The notes: generated by a model not told the origin, from the sequence alone. A stretch of DNA of 64,000 nt from Chitinimonas_A lacunae (GCF_042650885.1 NZ_JBHSBU010000001.1:496001-560000), one strand, 5' to 3'. Numbered from the stretch's first letter, positions 52,895 through 61,088 are shown. Numbers and translations: made by a program.

Positions 52895-53620
52895 ATGAAA
52901 CGTTTCTCTTTGCTGGCGGCACTGTGCTGCCTGCTGACCGTTGCAGTCCAGGCCGAAACCCGCATCGTTGCCGGCGACATCATTCCGTTTGCCTACGTCG
53001 AGAACGGCGCCTCGAAAGGGGTGGCTTACGACCTGATCAAAGAGATGGCCAAACATACCGGTCACTCGGGCAAGATCGAAGTGATGCCGCTCGCGCGCGC
53101 GCTCGACATTGCGATGAAAGAGCCCAATGTCCTGGTCATCCCTCCTGCCAAGACCCCGGCCCGCGAGCCGCACTACACCTGGATCACCGATCTGATGGAC
53201 GAGAAGTTCATCCTGCTGGCCAAGAAGGATTCCAAGGTGGACATCTCCTCGGTCGAAGCGGCCAAGGGCCTGTCGGTCGGGGTGATGCGTGCCTCCGCCG
53301 GCGCCAAGCTGGCCGAGGGCACGGGCTTTAGCAAGATCGAGGATGTGGTCAACGAGGAACTCAACGCCAAGAAACTGTTGGGCGGCCGACTCGATAGCTG
53401 GCTGGTATCGCTCAACGCCGGCATGTTCGCGCTGCGCAAGATCGGTATGGGTCCGGATGCAGTCAAGCGCGGCGCCGTGGTACAGGCATTCAAGCTCTAT
53501 CTGGCCGCCTCGCCCAATTTCGACAAGGCCGAAGCGGCCAAATGGGTGGCTGCGCTGGAAACCATCAAGCAAAACGGCAGCTACGAGAAGATTCTGCGCA
53601 ATTATCAGTATGAACGCTGA
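52895..53620 (+). CDS. Periplasmic solute-binding protein, SBP_bac_3-like
   Basis: A 241-residue exported protein with signal peptide 1-20 (VQA-ET). TRIVAGDIIPFAYVENGASKGVAYDLIKEMAK is a typical N-terminal lobe, and PLARALDIAMKEPNVLVIPPAKTPAREPHYTW followed by DEKFILLAKKDSKVD resembles the short polar-amino-acid-like binding proteins common in betaproteobacteria. The ATG at 52895 follows GAGG. It has no transporter partners; the ligand is unknown. Confidence 0.85.
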   Translation: MKRFSLLAALCCLLTVAVQAETRIVAGDIIPFAYVENGASKGVAYDLIKEMAKHTGHSGKIEVMPLARALDIAMKEPNVLVIPPAKTPAREPHYTWITDLMDEKFILLAKKDSKVDISSVEAAKGLSVGVMRASAGAKLAEGTGFSKIEDVVNEELNAKKLLGGRLDSWLVSLNAGMFALRKIGMGPDAVKRGAVVQAFKLYLAASPNFDKAEAAKWVAALETIKQNGSYEKILRNYQYER

Positions 53621-53654
53621 GGCAGGCAATACTGGGAAGCTGGACGAGAAAATT

Positions 53655-53735
53655 AAAGTTTTAGGAAAAATATCTGCAAGGTGACTTGCGGGTAATTTTT
53701 AAAAAGTAAATTTTCAGGTGATTGATGTGCTGTGG
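53655..53735 (+). repeat. Dispersed AT-rich intergenic repeat, copies 10a and 10b in tandem
   Basis: The first core is TAGGAAA, six bases, TGCAAG (53662-53680). The second is CAGGTGA, six bases, TGCTGT (53715-53733), 53 bp on. The second shares ATTGATGTGCT with copy 5. They follow the solute-binding protein gene in its orientation. Confidence 0.65.
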
Positions 53736-53832
53736 ATGCGGTTGCGCGGGTTTTCCGGGCGGTCCGCAACGCAACAGGGCAATCGAACGACGGCAAAGTT
53801 GGGCGGAGTCAGCAGAGACTCCGCCTTTTTAT
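53736..53832 (+). ncRNA. Possible small RNA or long 3' UTR ending in a strong terminator
   Basis: This stretch is GC-rich, can fold (gttgcg at 53743 with cgcaac at 53767), contains no reading frame of note, and ends in the hairpin at 53802. It could be a processed 3' fragment of the solute-binding transcript or an independent small RNA. No promoter was identified. Confidence 0.25.
53802..53832 (+). terminator. Strong intrinsic terminator in the 53.8 kb intergenic region
   Basis: Perfect 9-bp arms ggcggagtc and gactccgcc with a six-base loop, followed by TTTTTATTT. It lies about 180 bp past the solute-binding gene. Confidence 0.9.
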
Positions 53833-53913
53833 TTGGATGGGGGAAGTGAGGAGGGTTGTTGTGGACGCCCTGTCGAGAGCAGACGGTTCGGCTGGCTTGG
53901 AGGGAAGAGGAGA

Positions 53914-53985
53914 ATAAAATTTCAGGAAAAATGCATGCAAGTCTTGTAGGTTTTCTTTTATGAAATAAAAAATTTTCAGCTATCT
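53914..53985 (+). repeat. Dispersed AT-rich intergenic repeat, copy 11
   Basis: AAAATTTCAGGAAA, six bases, TGCAAG (core 53923-53941), followed by GTAGGTTTTC and an A/T tail ending AAATTTTCAG. It lies past the terminator at 53802, so it is not in the same 3' UTR, and it is antisense to siaD, whose stop is about 80 bp further on. Confidence 0.7.
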
Positions 53986-54066
53986 GTCGATGACTGGGTT
54001 GAATCGGCTGTTCCGATGCAGGACAGTCTGACGCGGCAATCGATCTGCCAATCCGCCCGGTCCGGC

Positions 54067-54771
54067 TCAAGCCAGCGCATAACGGTCACGCCCCTGGCGC
54101 TTGGCGTGGTAGAGCGCCTCGTCGGCGCGCTTGAGACAACTGTCTAGGCTGTCGGCGCCGTAGGCGACCGTGACGCCGATGCTGACCGTGACGGTCAGAT
54201 CGCGGGCATTCCAGCGCAGGGCGCGTACCTCGTCGAGTATCTGCTGGGCTACCGCCTCGGTGCCGTCGCGTGGGGTATCAGGCAGCAGCAGCAGCAGTTC
54301 TTCGCCGCCCCAGCGGGCAGCATGGTCATACGTGCGCAGCCGTTGCTGCAGCAATTTGGCTAGCGCGACCAGCACCTCGTCGCCGAGCTGGTGGCCATAG
54401 TGGTCGTTGATCCGTTTGAAGTGGTCGATATCGAGCATCAAGACGCCCAGCGTGGTCGAGCTGCGGCTCAGTCGGCTGAGTTCGGTCTCGAATCGCTCGA
54501 TCAGGCCGCGCCGGTTGAGCAGGCCAGTCAGCGGATCGGTGCGCGACACCACCTGGAGATAGCGGTTGAGTTCCATCAGCTCGGTCTGCTGGCGGTCGCT
54601 GATCAGGCTGATCTTGCGTACCCGGCGGCGCAGCTTGCAGTAAGCGGAGGCCAGCCAGCGCACGTCTTCGAGCAGGGAGTTGTCGGCATTGGCAGGGTTG
54701 CTCAGCAGGTCATCGACCCGTTGGTCGAATTCCTCGTCGTTGCCGGATAGATCGGTATCTTCGCCGGTCAC
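54067..54771 (-). CDS. siaD: Diguanylate cyclase SiaD
   Basis: A 234-residue cytosolic diguanylate cyclase producing c-di-GMP. A helical N-terminus with a coiled coil (about 45-72) precedes the GGDEF domain, whose active-site loop is GGEEL (155-159). The product-inhibition I-site RxxD (R146-D149, RTYD) is intact five residues upstream. In Pseudomonas aeruginosa SiaD is activated by binding unphosphorylated SiaC, and the N-terminal helix region is the binding site. Here its start overlaps siaC by four bases, which fits co-production of the complex. Confidence 0.92.
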   Translation of the reverse strand: MTGEDTDLSGNDEEFDQRVDDLLSNPANADNSLLEDVRWLASAYCKLRRRVRKISLISDRQQTELMELNRYLQVVSRTDPLTGLLNRRGLIERFETELSRLSRSSTTLGVLMLDIDHFKRINDHYGHQLGDEVLVALAKLLQQRLRTYDHAARWGGEELLLLLPDTPRDGTEAVAQQILDEVRALRWNARDLTVTVSIGVTVAYGADSLDSCLKRADEALYHAKRQGRDRYALA

Positions 54772-55157
54772 GGGCGGCTTTCTGGCAAGGGGACGATATC
54801 GAAGGGCAGGCTCAGGTCTTCGCCGAAGTCCTCGGCCATTTCGAGCGCCCGGTGATTGTCGGCGTCGTAGAACCAGGTGACCTTGACCTGACGGCCATTA
54901 CGGTGGGCATCGTCGAGTTGGTCGAGAATATCCATCAGGCATTTGATGCTGCCGGTGTTGAGATAGGACAGCGACAGTTCCAGCTGGATACCGGTTTCGT
55001 CTTCGCGCAGAAAACGACGCAGCCAATCGAAGATCGGTCGGTAGAAGGCGAAGGCGTTTTCAGGGTAAGACTCGCCGCTCAGGCGCATACGGCCAGTGTC
55101 CGGTTCCAGCGCAACCTGGGGCGAGGAGTTGGTGGCGGCGATGCTGAGTGTTTCCAT
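54768..55157 (-). CDS. siaC: SiaC, regulatory phosphoprotein (DUF1987)
   Basis: A 129-residue DUF1987 protein. LSLSYLNTGSIK places a Thr at residue 68, the same position as the phosphorylated Thr68 of P. aeruginosa SiaC. The surrounding FAFYRPIFDWLRRFL and VTWFYDADNHRALEMAEDFGEDL are family features. Known role: its dephosphorylated form binds and stimulates SiaD; phosphorylation by SiaB switches that off. It lies between siaB (27 bp) and siaD (overlap). Confidence 0.92.
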   Translation of the reverse strand: METLSIAATNSSPQVALEPDTGRMRLSGESYPENAFAFYRPIFDWLRRFLREDETGIQLELSLSYLNTGSIKCLMDILDQLDDAHRNGRQVKVTWFYDADNHRALEMAEDFGEDLSLPFDIVPLPESRP

Positions 55158-55184
55158 GCTGTCTTGTCTCCGGCGGGCGCGGGC

Positions 55185-55736
55185 TCACAAGGTCACGGCG
55201 AGGCTGAAGAATGCCTCATCGGGGCCGAGCGGGTGGACTCGGTAGGACAGCGGCGCCGTCGCTTTGCGCGCCATGTCGATCAGGCCGAGTCCGGCCGATT
55301 CGGGATGGTCCGGATCGCGCGGGCGGCGGCGTTGTTCGCGGTAGAGCGCCCGCAGTTGCTCGCGGTCGAGCTGGCGCAGGGTTTCAATCCGACTGGCCAG
55401 GGCTTCGGCATCCTGGCGCTGCACCACATTGCCCGAGGTTATCAGATAACGGCCCTCACTTTCGGCGATCACCACGATGGCCGAACTGTAGTGGCGCTGA
55501 GCTTCGTTCGAGCTGGCCCGGCTGGTGCCATAGTTGCGGATATTCTGGGTCTGTTCGACGAATACCGAGAAAACATCGATCAGGGTCGATTTCTCCTCGG
55601 CATGGCTTTCCATATGCGAGCGGATTGCCACGGCCAGCTCCTCGATCACGCTCTGCGACAGCGGACCGTTGAAGCAGAGCTGGATATGGTGGGTTTGGAA
55701 CTGGTGACGGAGAGAGAGTAGGTCCAGATCGTTCAT
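55185..55736 (-). CDS. siaB: SiaB, SiaC-specific protein kinase
   Basis: A 183-residue soluble protein of the SiaB/DUF6272 family, distantly related to histidine-kinase-like ATPases. FSVFVEQTQNIRNYG resembles the N-box and HPESAGLGLIDMARKATAPLSY the G-box of the ATP site. In P. aeruginosa the protein phosphorylates SiaC and so opposes c-di-GMP synthesis. The ATG at 55736 overlaps the siaA stop (ATGA), and the in-frame sequence upstream of it lies within siaA. Confidence 0.9.
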   Translation of the reverse strand: MNDLDLLSLRHQFQTHHIQLCFNGPLSQSVIEELAVAIRSHMESHAEEKSTLIDVFSVFVEQTQNIRNYGTSRASSNEAQRHYSSAIVVIAESEGRYLITSGNVVQRQDAEALASRIETLRQLDREQLRALYREQRRRPRDPDHPESAGLGLIDMARKATAPLSYRVHPLGPDEAFFSLAVTL

Positions 55737-57721
55737 GATGCACGGTCCTTGATCTGCTGCGGTCGAAAGCCGAGGGCGGTGATGTCGTCGCGCTGGTCGC
55801 GGCTGCCCTGCCATTCACGCAGGGCGGCAGTCAACTGCTCGCCTTGTTGTGCTAGGGGCTGGCTGGCGATTTCTGCCAGCAGCGCCGTCAATCTGGTCTT
55901 GCCGAAGGCGTAGCCGCTCGGGCCGCCGCCCTGGTCGAACAGACCGTCGCTGCACAGATAGTAGACCTGCTGCGGCGACCAGCTCAGCGCCTGTTCCGTG
56001 GCATGCTGACCGCCACGGCCGCTGACGGCGGATTTGTATTCGCGGATTTCACCGTCCTGAGCCACGAAGAGCGAAATCCCGAGACCGGCAAAGCGCGCGG
56101 TGGGGCTGCCTTCATCCCAGCATAGCAAACCGATGTCAAAACCCGTGCTTAGCGCCGCTTCGCGTGATTCGCTACGGCGCAAAACATTGGAAAAACTGTT
56201 GCTGGCATAGATGATCACCGCCGACGGACCATATTCGCCCACGGCCGCGATCGCCTGTTCGATCACCGCTGCCGCCGTCATGGTCAGGAAGGCCGCTGCG
56301 ACGCCGTGGCCGGTGCAGTCGACCATGCCGACATAGTGGCGCTCGCCGTGGCGGTGCAGGCAGTAGAAGTCGCCACCGACTTCGGCTCGCGGCCGTTGCA
56401 GCACGAAATGGTCGGCAAACTCGGCGCTCAGTCGCTCTGTTGGCGGCAAGAGTGATGCCTGGATCAGGCTGGCATAGCGCAGACTTTCCACCAGTTTGTC
56501 GTTGGCCGTTTGCAGCGCCTGGGTACGTTCGGCCACCTTGCGTTCCAGATTGTCGGTGTAATCGTGCACGGTGGCGGCCATCTCGTTGAAGGTGGCACTC
56601 AGGCGGCCCAGCTCGTCATCGTGATCGACCGGCAGTCTCACCTGGTAGTGCCCGGCCGCCACTTCGGCCACCGAGTTATTGAGCCGGGCCAGCCGGTGCA
56701 GCACCAGCCGATTCATCAGCCAGCCCAGCGACAGGGCCACCACCAGCATGCCCAATAGCGATACTTCGAGCGCCGGGGTGAAGCGCTCCAGGCCCAATAC
56801 CAGATCGAGATCGACCGCTACTACTGCATACCAGTCGATGGCCGGCAGATAGCTCAGGCCAAGCAGCTGGCGGCGGCCGTCGAGCTGGGCAAATAGCGTC
56901 GCCACATCGCGCTGGCCGCGTTTGAGTTCGGCCATCGCGTCTTTGAGGGCGGCGGCGCTTTCCTCGTTGAGCAGACGGAAAAAGGTCGAGCGGGCATCGT
57001 TGCGCTTGCCCACGCTATTGAGGTCGATCAGCGAGCGTTCGCGGTGGGCTTTGATGGCGCCGGCGGCGTCGATCAGCGACACTTCGACGCCGCGTTGGCG
57101 GTCGGCGACGAAGGTTTCCAGGAAACGCGACAGATCGAGTCCGGAGCCGGCAATGCCGAGCTTGCGGCCGCCTTCCTTGACGATCACGTTGATCCAGACT
57201 TTGGTGGTGCGGGAAACGGCGTTGTAGTCTACGTTCAGCGCGTAATCCTCGACCGTGTTGAGGGTGCTGAAGTACCAGCTATCGGCCGGCTGTTCGCGCT
57301 GCATGGTCTGCAGAATGGGATTGGTTCGGTAGCGCGTGCTGCCGTCGTCAAAATAATAATGGCCGCTTTGCGCGACCACGAAAAAGTAGCTGCCGTCGGC
57401 AAACCAGCGCCGATAGCTCGCCAGCTCTGCCAGAGCCTGACGAGTCAACTGGGGATCTTCTTCGCGGGCGGCCCAGCTCTTGAGCAGCGGACTATCGGCC
57501 AATTTACGCGCCAGACCGAGTTCGCGGCTGATCGGTTCGAGTACCCGGGCCTTGCCATGCAGCGCCAGCCGCTCGGCATAGGCCGAACCCAACGATTCGG
57601 CCAGGCTTTCTGCCACCCAGCGGTAGGCGATAAAGGTCAGGGTGACCGTCAACGAGTAGATCAGTAGAACCGCTAGTGCAAAGCGGGTCTTTAAGCGTTT
57701 GGAGAAGGCAATCGGCGGCAC
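55733..57721 (-). CDS. siaA: SiaA, membrane PP2C-type phosphatase sensor
   Basis: A 662-residue membrane protein (P. aeruginosa SiaA 663). One N-terminal helix (KTRFALAVLLIYSLTVTLTFIAY, in part), a periplasmic dCache-like sensor (FVVAQSGHYYFDDGSTRYR), a second helix (about 318-340), HAMP (RLARLNNSVAEVAAGHYQVRLP) and a SpoIIE/PP2C domain with GGDFY (D451), VDCTGHGV, LCSDGLFDQ and QRDDITALG. It dephosphorylates SiaC in response to an unknown extracellular signal. The start is a GTG at 57721 with AGGAG five bases before it; the longer frame to 57802 would run into the divergent glycerate kinase gene. Confidence 0.93.
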   Translation of the reverse strand: MPPIAFSKRLKTRFALAVLLIYSLTVTLTFIAYRWVAESLAESLGSAYAERLALHGKARVLEPISRELGLARKLADSPLLKSWAAREEDPQLTRQALAELASYRRWFADGSYFFVVAQSGHYYFDDGSTRYRTNPILQTMQREQPADSWYFSTLNTVEDYALNVDYNAVSRTTKVWINVIVKEGGRKLGIAGSGLDLSRFLETFVADRQRGVEVSLIDAAGAIKAHRERSLIDLNSVGKRNDARSTFFRLLNEESAAALKDAMAELKRGQRDVATLFAQLDGRRQLLGLSYLPAIDWYAVVAVDLDLVLGLERFTPALEVSLLGMLVVALSLGWLMNRLVLHRLARLNNSVAEVAAGHYQVRLPVDHDDELGRLSATFNEMAATVHDYTDNLERKVAERTQALQTANDKLVESLRYASLIQASLLPPTERLSAEFADHFVLQRPRAEVGGDFYCLHRHGERHYVGMVDCTGHGVAAAFLTMTAAAVIEQAIAAVGEYGPSAVIIYASNSFSNVLRRSESREAALSTGFDIGLLCWDEGSPTARFAGLGISLFVAQDGEIREYKSAVSGRGGQHATEQALSWSPQQVYYLCSDGLFDQGGGPSGYAFGKTRLTALLAEIASQPLAQQGEQLTAALREWQGSRDQRDDITALGFRPQQIKDRAS

Positions 57722-57770
57722 GGCGGCTCCTGCACATCGCTGGTTTGGACTATAGCAGCGGAGAAGAAAT

Positions 57771-58940
57771 ATGCGCGTCGTGTTGGCACCCGACTCATTC
57801 AAGAACTGTCTGGAAGCGGCTCAAGTGGCCGAAGCGCTCGCCATCGGCCTTCGCCGGGTCTGGCCCGGTGCGACGTTGCTGCATCATCCGCTGGCCGATG
57901 GCGGCGAAGGCACGCTGGCTGCGCTGGCTGCTGCCGTGGCGGCCGACTGGCGAGAGGCCGAGGTGCCCGATCTGGAAGGCCATGTGCGTCGCGTGCGCTG
58001 GCTCCATTGTCCCGATGCGACCGTCGTGCTCGAATCGGCCGAGATGCTGGGTCTGGGGCTGTCCGGCAGCCGCCCTGTCGCTGCACGCGACAGCGGTGGG
58101 CTGGGTCTGCTGCTGCGTCAGGCACTCGACGCGGGCGCGCGCCGGATCGCCATCGGGCTCGGTGGCACAGGCAGCAACGACGGCGGAATTGGTTTACTGC
58201 GCGAATTGGGGGCAAGGCCACGCGATGCACAAGGCGCGTCAGTGGCGCCGGGTCTTGCCGGGCTGGCCGATCTGGCGCAACTCGATCTTGCCGGGCTTGA
58301 CCCCCGACTGGCCCAGGTCGAACTGATCGCGCTGGCGGATGTGGCCAGTCCGCTGTGCGGTCCTGACGGTGCAACGGCTGTCTTCGGTCCGCAAAAAGGA
58401 GTAAGGCCCGCAGAAATCGAGCGCTTCGATGGTTGGCTGGCTCGACTGGGGCAGCTTGGCGATGCGGCTTGCGGACAAAACTATTCCACTATGCCGGGAA
58501 GCGGCGCGGCGGGCGGCCTGGGTTGGGCCTTGCGCCTGCTTGGCGCCAGAATCGAAGCCGGGGCCGAATGGATCGCCGATCGGCAGGGATTGGATGCCAG
58601 TCTCGCTGGTGCTGACTGGGTGCTGACCGGAGAGGGGCGCTCCGACCGGCAGACCACCCTCGGCAAGGCCCCCTGGCGACTGGCTGCACGGGCCGCCCGG
58701 CTGGGGGTGCCGGTCAGTCTGCTGTCGGGTAGCGTCGATCCGTGCGCCTTGCCTGAACTATCCAGGCGCTTCGCCGGTTGCTTTTCGCTCTGTCCCGGCC
58801 CCGTCGGCCTCGACGAGGCTCGTACCCAGGCGACCGACTGGCTGGCTGATCGGGCTGAAACGATGGCGAGATTGTGGCAGGCGGCAAGGTCGGGGCAGGG
58901 GATACTGGGTGCGGAGTCGTGGAGCCGGACCCTCAACTAG
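57771..58940 (+). CDS. Glycerate kinase
   Basis: A 389-residue enzyme of the GarK/GlxK family, phosphorylating glycerate (2-phosphoglycerate product in this family). Features: MRVVLAPDSFKNCLEAAQVAEALAIG, HPLADGGEGTLAAL, GLGGTGSNDGGIGLLREL, FGPQKGVRP, GSGAAGGLGWAL and DWVLTGEGRSDRQTTLGK. GGAGAAG precedes the ATG. It diverges from siaA across 49 bp. garK and glxK cannot be told apart here. Confidence 0.93.
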   Translation: MRVVLAPDSFKNCLEAAQVAEALAIGLRRVWPGATLLHHPLADGGEGTLAALAAAVAADWREAEVPDLEGHVRRVRWLHCPDATVVLESAEMLGLGLSGSRPVAARDSGGLGLLLRQALDAGARRIAIGLGGTGSNDGGIGLLRELGARPRDAQGASVAPGLAGLADLAQLDLAGLDPRLAQVELIALADVASPLCGPDGATAVFGPQKGVRPAEIERFDGWLARLGQLGDAACGQNYSTMPGSGAAGGLGWALRLLGARIEAGAEWIADRQGLDASLAGADWVLTGEGRSDRQTTLGKAPWRLAARAARLGVPVSLLSGSVDPCALPELSRRFAGCFSLCPGPVGLDEARTQATDWLADRAETMARLWQAARSGQGILGAESWSRTLN

Positions 58941-59074
58941 ACTTCCTGTCCGCCTCCGCCGACACATCCATCCCAAACGTAAACACTTTCCGTGGCTGTC
59001 GCTTGCCGATATACCGCACTGGCGGGCGCATCGGCTGGTGCTAACATCGGTCGATCCAAAGAGAGAGACCCACC

Positions 59075-60172
59075 ATGCACCAACGCCATTGGGCCGCCGA
59101 GGCCATTCGCAAGATCGAGGCCGATTTCACCCGTTCGGCCGATACCCATCTGATTCCGCTCGATCTGCCGGGCTATTGCGGCATCGATATCTATTTCAAG
59201 GACGAATCGTCCCATCCCACCGGCAGCCTCAAGCATCGCCTGGCGCGCTCGCTGTTTCTCTATGCGCTGTGTAATGGCTGGCTGCATGCCGGCAGTACGG
59301 TCATCGAGGCATCGAGCGGCTCGACGGCGATCTCGGAAGCCTATTTCGCCCGTCTGCTTGGTTTGCCATTTATGGCGGTGATGCCGGCGACGACGTCGCC
59401 GGAAAAGATTGCGGCGATCGAGTTTTACGGCGGTCGTTGCCATCTGGTGACGGATCCGGCGGCGATCTACACCGAATCGGCCCGCTTGGCTCGGGAAACC
59501 GGCGGGCATTTTATGGATCAGTTCACCTACGCCGAACGCGCGACCGACTGGCGGGCCAATAACAATATCGCCGAAGCCATCTTCCATCAGATGGCCAATG
59601 AAACCCATCCTGTGCCGCATTGGATCGTCGCCAGCGCCGGTACTGGCGGCACCAGCGCCACCTTGGGGCGCTATGTGCAGTACCGGCGCCATCCGACCCG
59701 AATTCTGTGCGTCGATCCGGAAAATTCGGTATTCCACGATTACTACGAAAGCGTGCGAACCGGCCAGCCGCAGCCTGGTCTGACGCTGCCTTGCGGCTCG
59801 CGAATCGAGGGCATTGGCCGGCCGCGCGTGGAGGCGTCGTTTGTGCCGGGCTGCCTTGACGCCATGCTCAAGGTGCCGGACCCGCTGTCGTTTGCCGCGA
59901 TGCGTTATCTGAGCAATCGCTTCGGTCGGCGGGTGGGCGGCTCCACCGGTACCAATTTCGTCGGGGTGCTGGCCGCCGCGCAGCAGATGCGGGCGGCCGG
60001 GGTGACGGGCTCGATCGTCACGATCCTGTGCGACAGCGGCGAGCGCTATGCCGGGACTTATTACAACGAGGAGTGGTATCAGCGCCAAGGTATCGACACT
60101 GCCGCCGCCGACACCATTCTGGCGGCTGCGGTGGCCGGTGAGCCGTTGCCGGCGTTGGTGGGGGACTTATAA
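59075..60172 (+). CDS. PLP-dependent cysteine synthase-fold enzyme (cysteine desulfhydrase-like)
   Basis: A 365-residue fold-type II PLP enzyme. The PLP Lys is in HPTGSLKHRLA, the substrate loop is EASSGSTAISEAYFARLLG, and the phosphate loop is ASAGTGGTSATLGRY. The C-terminal third (GGSTGTNFVGVLAAA, then CDSGERYAGTYYNEEWY) resembles the CysK-like/Cds1 subgroup, some of which act as L-cysteine desulfhydrases. Standard CysK has KDR after the PLP Lys; here it is KHR. Substrate unproven. The ATG follows GAGAGA. Confidence 0.82.
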   Translation: MHQRHWAAEAIRKIEADFTRSADTHLIPLDLPGYCGIDIYFKDESSHPTGSLKHRLARSLFLYALCNGWLHAGSTVIEASSGSTAISEAYFARLLGLPFMAVMPATTSPEKIAAIEFYGGRCHLVTDPAAIYTESARLARETGGHFMDQFTYAERATDWRANNNIAEAIFHQMANETHPVPHWIVASAGTGGTSATLGRYVQYRRHPTRILCVDPENSVFHDYYESVRTGQPQPGLTLPCGSRIEGIGRPRVEASFVPGCLDAMLKVPDPLSFAAMRYLSNRFGRRVGGSTGTNFVGVLAAAQQMRAAGVTGSIVTILCDSGERYAGTYYNEEWYQRQGIDTAAADTILAAAVAGEPLPALVGDL

Positions 60173-60194
60173 GAGAGGAATGGGTTTGGCAAGC

Positions 60195-60280
60195 TGTTGA
60201 TTTGTTGTCAAATACACATTTTTGTTTGTATGGGAATCGTTGTCTTGCAATGATTTTGCAGAATATTTGATATTCGGTTG
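60195..60280 (-). repeat. Dispersed AT-rich intergenic repeat, copy 12
   Basis: On the minus strand ATATCAA, six bases, TGCAAA (core 60255-60273), then TTGCAAGACAACG. TTTGCAGAATATTTG at 60255-60269 is identical to that in copy 9. It is the one clear copy pointing against both flanking genes. Confidence 0.55.
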
Positions 60281-60330
60281 TCGGCCTCGTTTTCCACTCC
60301 TGCTGTTAAATGAAATGTCTGGATGGGTCG

Positions 60331-60945
60331 ATGAAGAAATATCTATGGGTAATGGCGGCGCTGTTGAGTCAGCTGCCAGCATACGCCAAGAGCGAAATGC
60401 CCCGTCTGCAAGACGGTGATCTGATCTTTCATCAATCGACTTCGGCGCAAAGCCTGGCCATTCAACGCGCTACCGGTTCGCCCTACAGCCATATGGGCAT
60501 CGTGTTGTGGCGTGACGGTAAGCCTTATGTATTCGAAGCGGTGGCGACCGTGCGCTATACACCGCTGGAACGTTGGATCGGTCGTGGTGCTGGCAGGCGC
60601 TTCGTGGTCAAACGACTGCGCGACGCCGACAAGCAGCTGACGCCGGCAGCATTGGCCCGGCTGCGGCACGAGGCGAGTCGTCTGCGTGGCAAGCCCTACG
60701 ATCTGACGTTTGAATGGTCCGACCGGCGGATTTACTGCTCCGAGCTGGTCTGGAAGATGTACCAGCGGGCCTTGGGGCTGGAAATCGGCCGCTTGCAGCG
60801 CATCCGCGATTTCTCGCTCGAAGACCCGGCCGTCCGCCGCAAGCTGCGGGAGCGCTATGGGCGGCAGGTGCCGCTTGATGAGCCGGTGGTGTCACCGCGT
60901 GCCATGTTGGAGTCGGCGCTGTTGGAGACAGTGGTGGCGCGTTGA
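60331..60945 (+). CDS. YiiX/YebB-like NlpC/P60 family cysteine hydrolase
   Basis: A 204-residue exported protein. Signal peptide about 1-19 (QLPAYAKS), then LQDGDLIFHQSTSAQSLAIQ, YSHMGIVLWRDGKPYVFEA with the His region, and DRRIYCSELVWKMY with the candidate catalytic Cys. This matches the YiiX group of permuted papain-fold (NlpC/P60) hydrolases, which act on amide or peptide bonds in the envelope or on lipids. The ATG at 60331 was chosen because the signal peptide begins there; an upstream ATG at 60310 is possible. Ribosome-binding sites are weak for both. Confidence 0.82.
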   Translation: MKKYLWVMAALLSQLPAYAKSEMPRLQDGDLIFHQSTSAQSLAIQRATGSPYSHMGIVLWRDGKPYVFEAVATVRYTPLERWIGRGAGRRFVVKRLRDADKQLTPAALARLRHEASRLRGKPYDLTFEWSDRRIYCSELVWKMYQRALGLEIGRLQRIRDFSLEDPAVRRKLRERYGRQVPLDEPVVSPRAMLESALLETVVAR

Positions 60946-61088
60946 GGAACGAGGGGGCGTGTGTGGATGAGGAGGGTCTGTGCGGAAGGGAGTCGTTGAG
61001 TGAGGGAACTGGAAACTTTCATGCAAGTACATTGCAAGGTGAGTAGCAAAGAAAATTAATAAATAAATATTTCAGACAACTGTACCGC
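60946..61088. other. Convergent intergenic region
   Basis: About 140 bp between the YiiX-like gene and malY/patB. It contains the repeat-family copy (core 61020-61038) and no obvious terminator hairpin. Confidence 0.4.
61010..61080 (+). repeat. Dispersed AT-rich intergenic repeat, copy 13
   Basis: CATGCAA, six bases, TGCAAG (core 61020-61038), followed by GTGAGTAGC and a tail (aaaattaataaataaatatttcag). It lies about 75 bp past the YiiX-like stop, in its orientation. Confidence 0.6.

Larger units (their letters stand above)
53621..54066. other. Repeat-rich intergenic region between the solute-binding gene and siaD
   Basis: About 445 bp between convergent genes. It contains two repeat-family units in tandem (53655-53735), a strong terminator (53802-53832) and a further copy (53914-53985). 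No gene is supported. Confidence 0.65.

Noticed and set aside
137..61080. Interpretation of the dispersed repeat as a neisserial DNA uptake sequence
   Set aside because: Known uptake sequences are short, nearly invariant GC-containing words (GCCGTCTGAA type). These copies are AT-rich, bipartite and degenerate.
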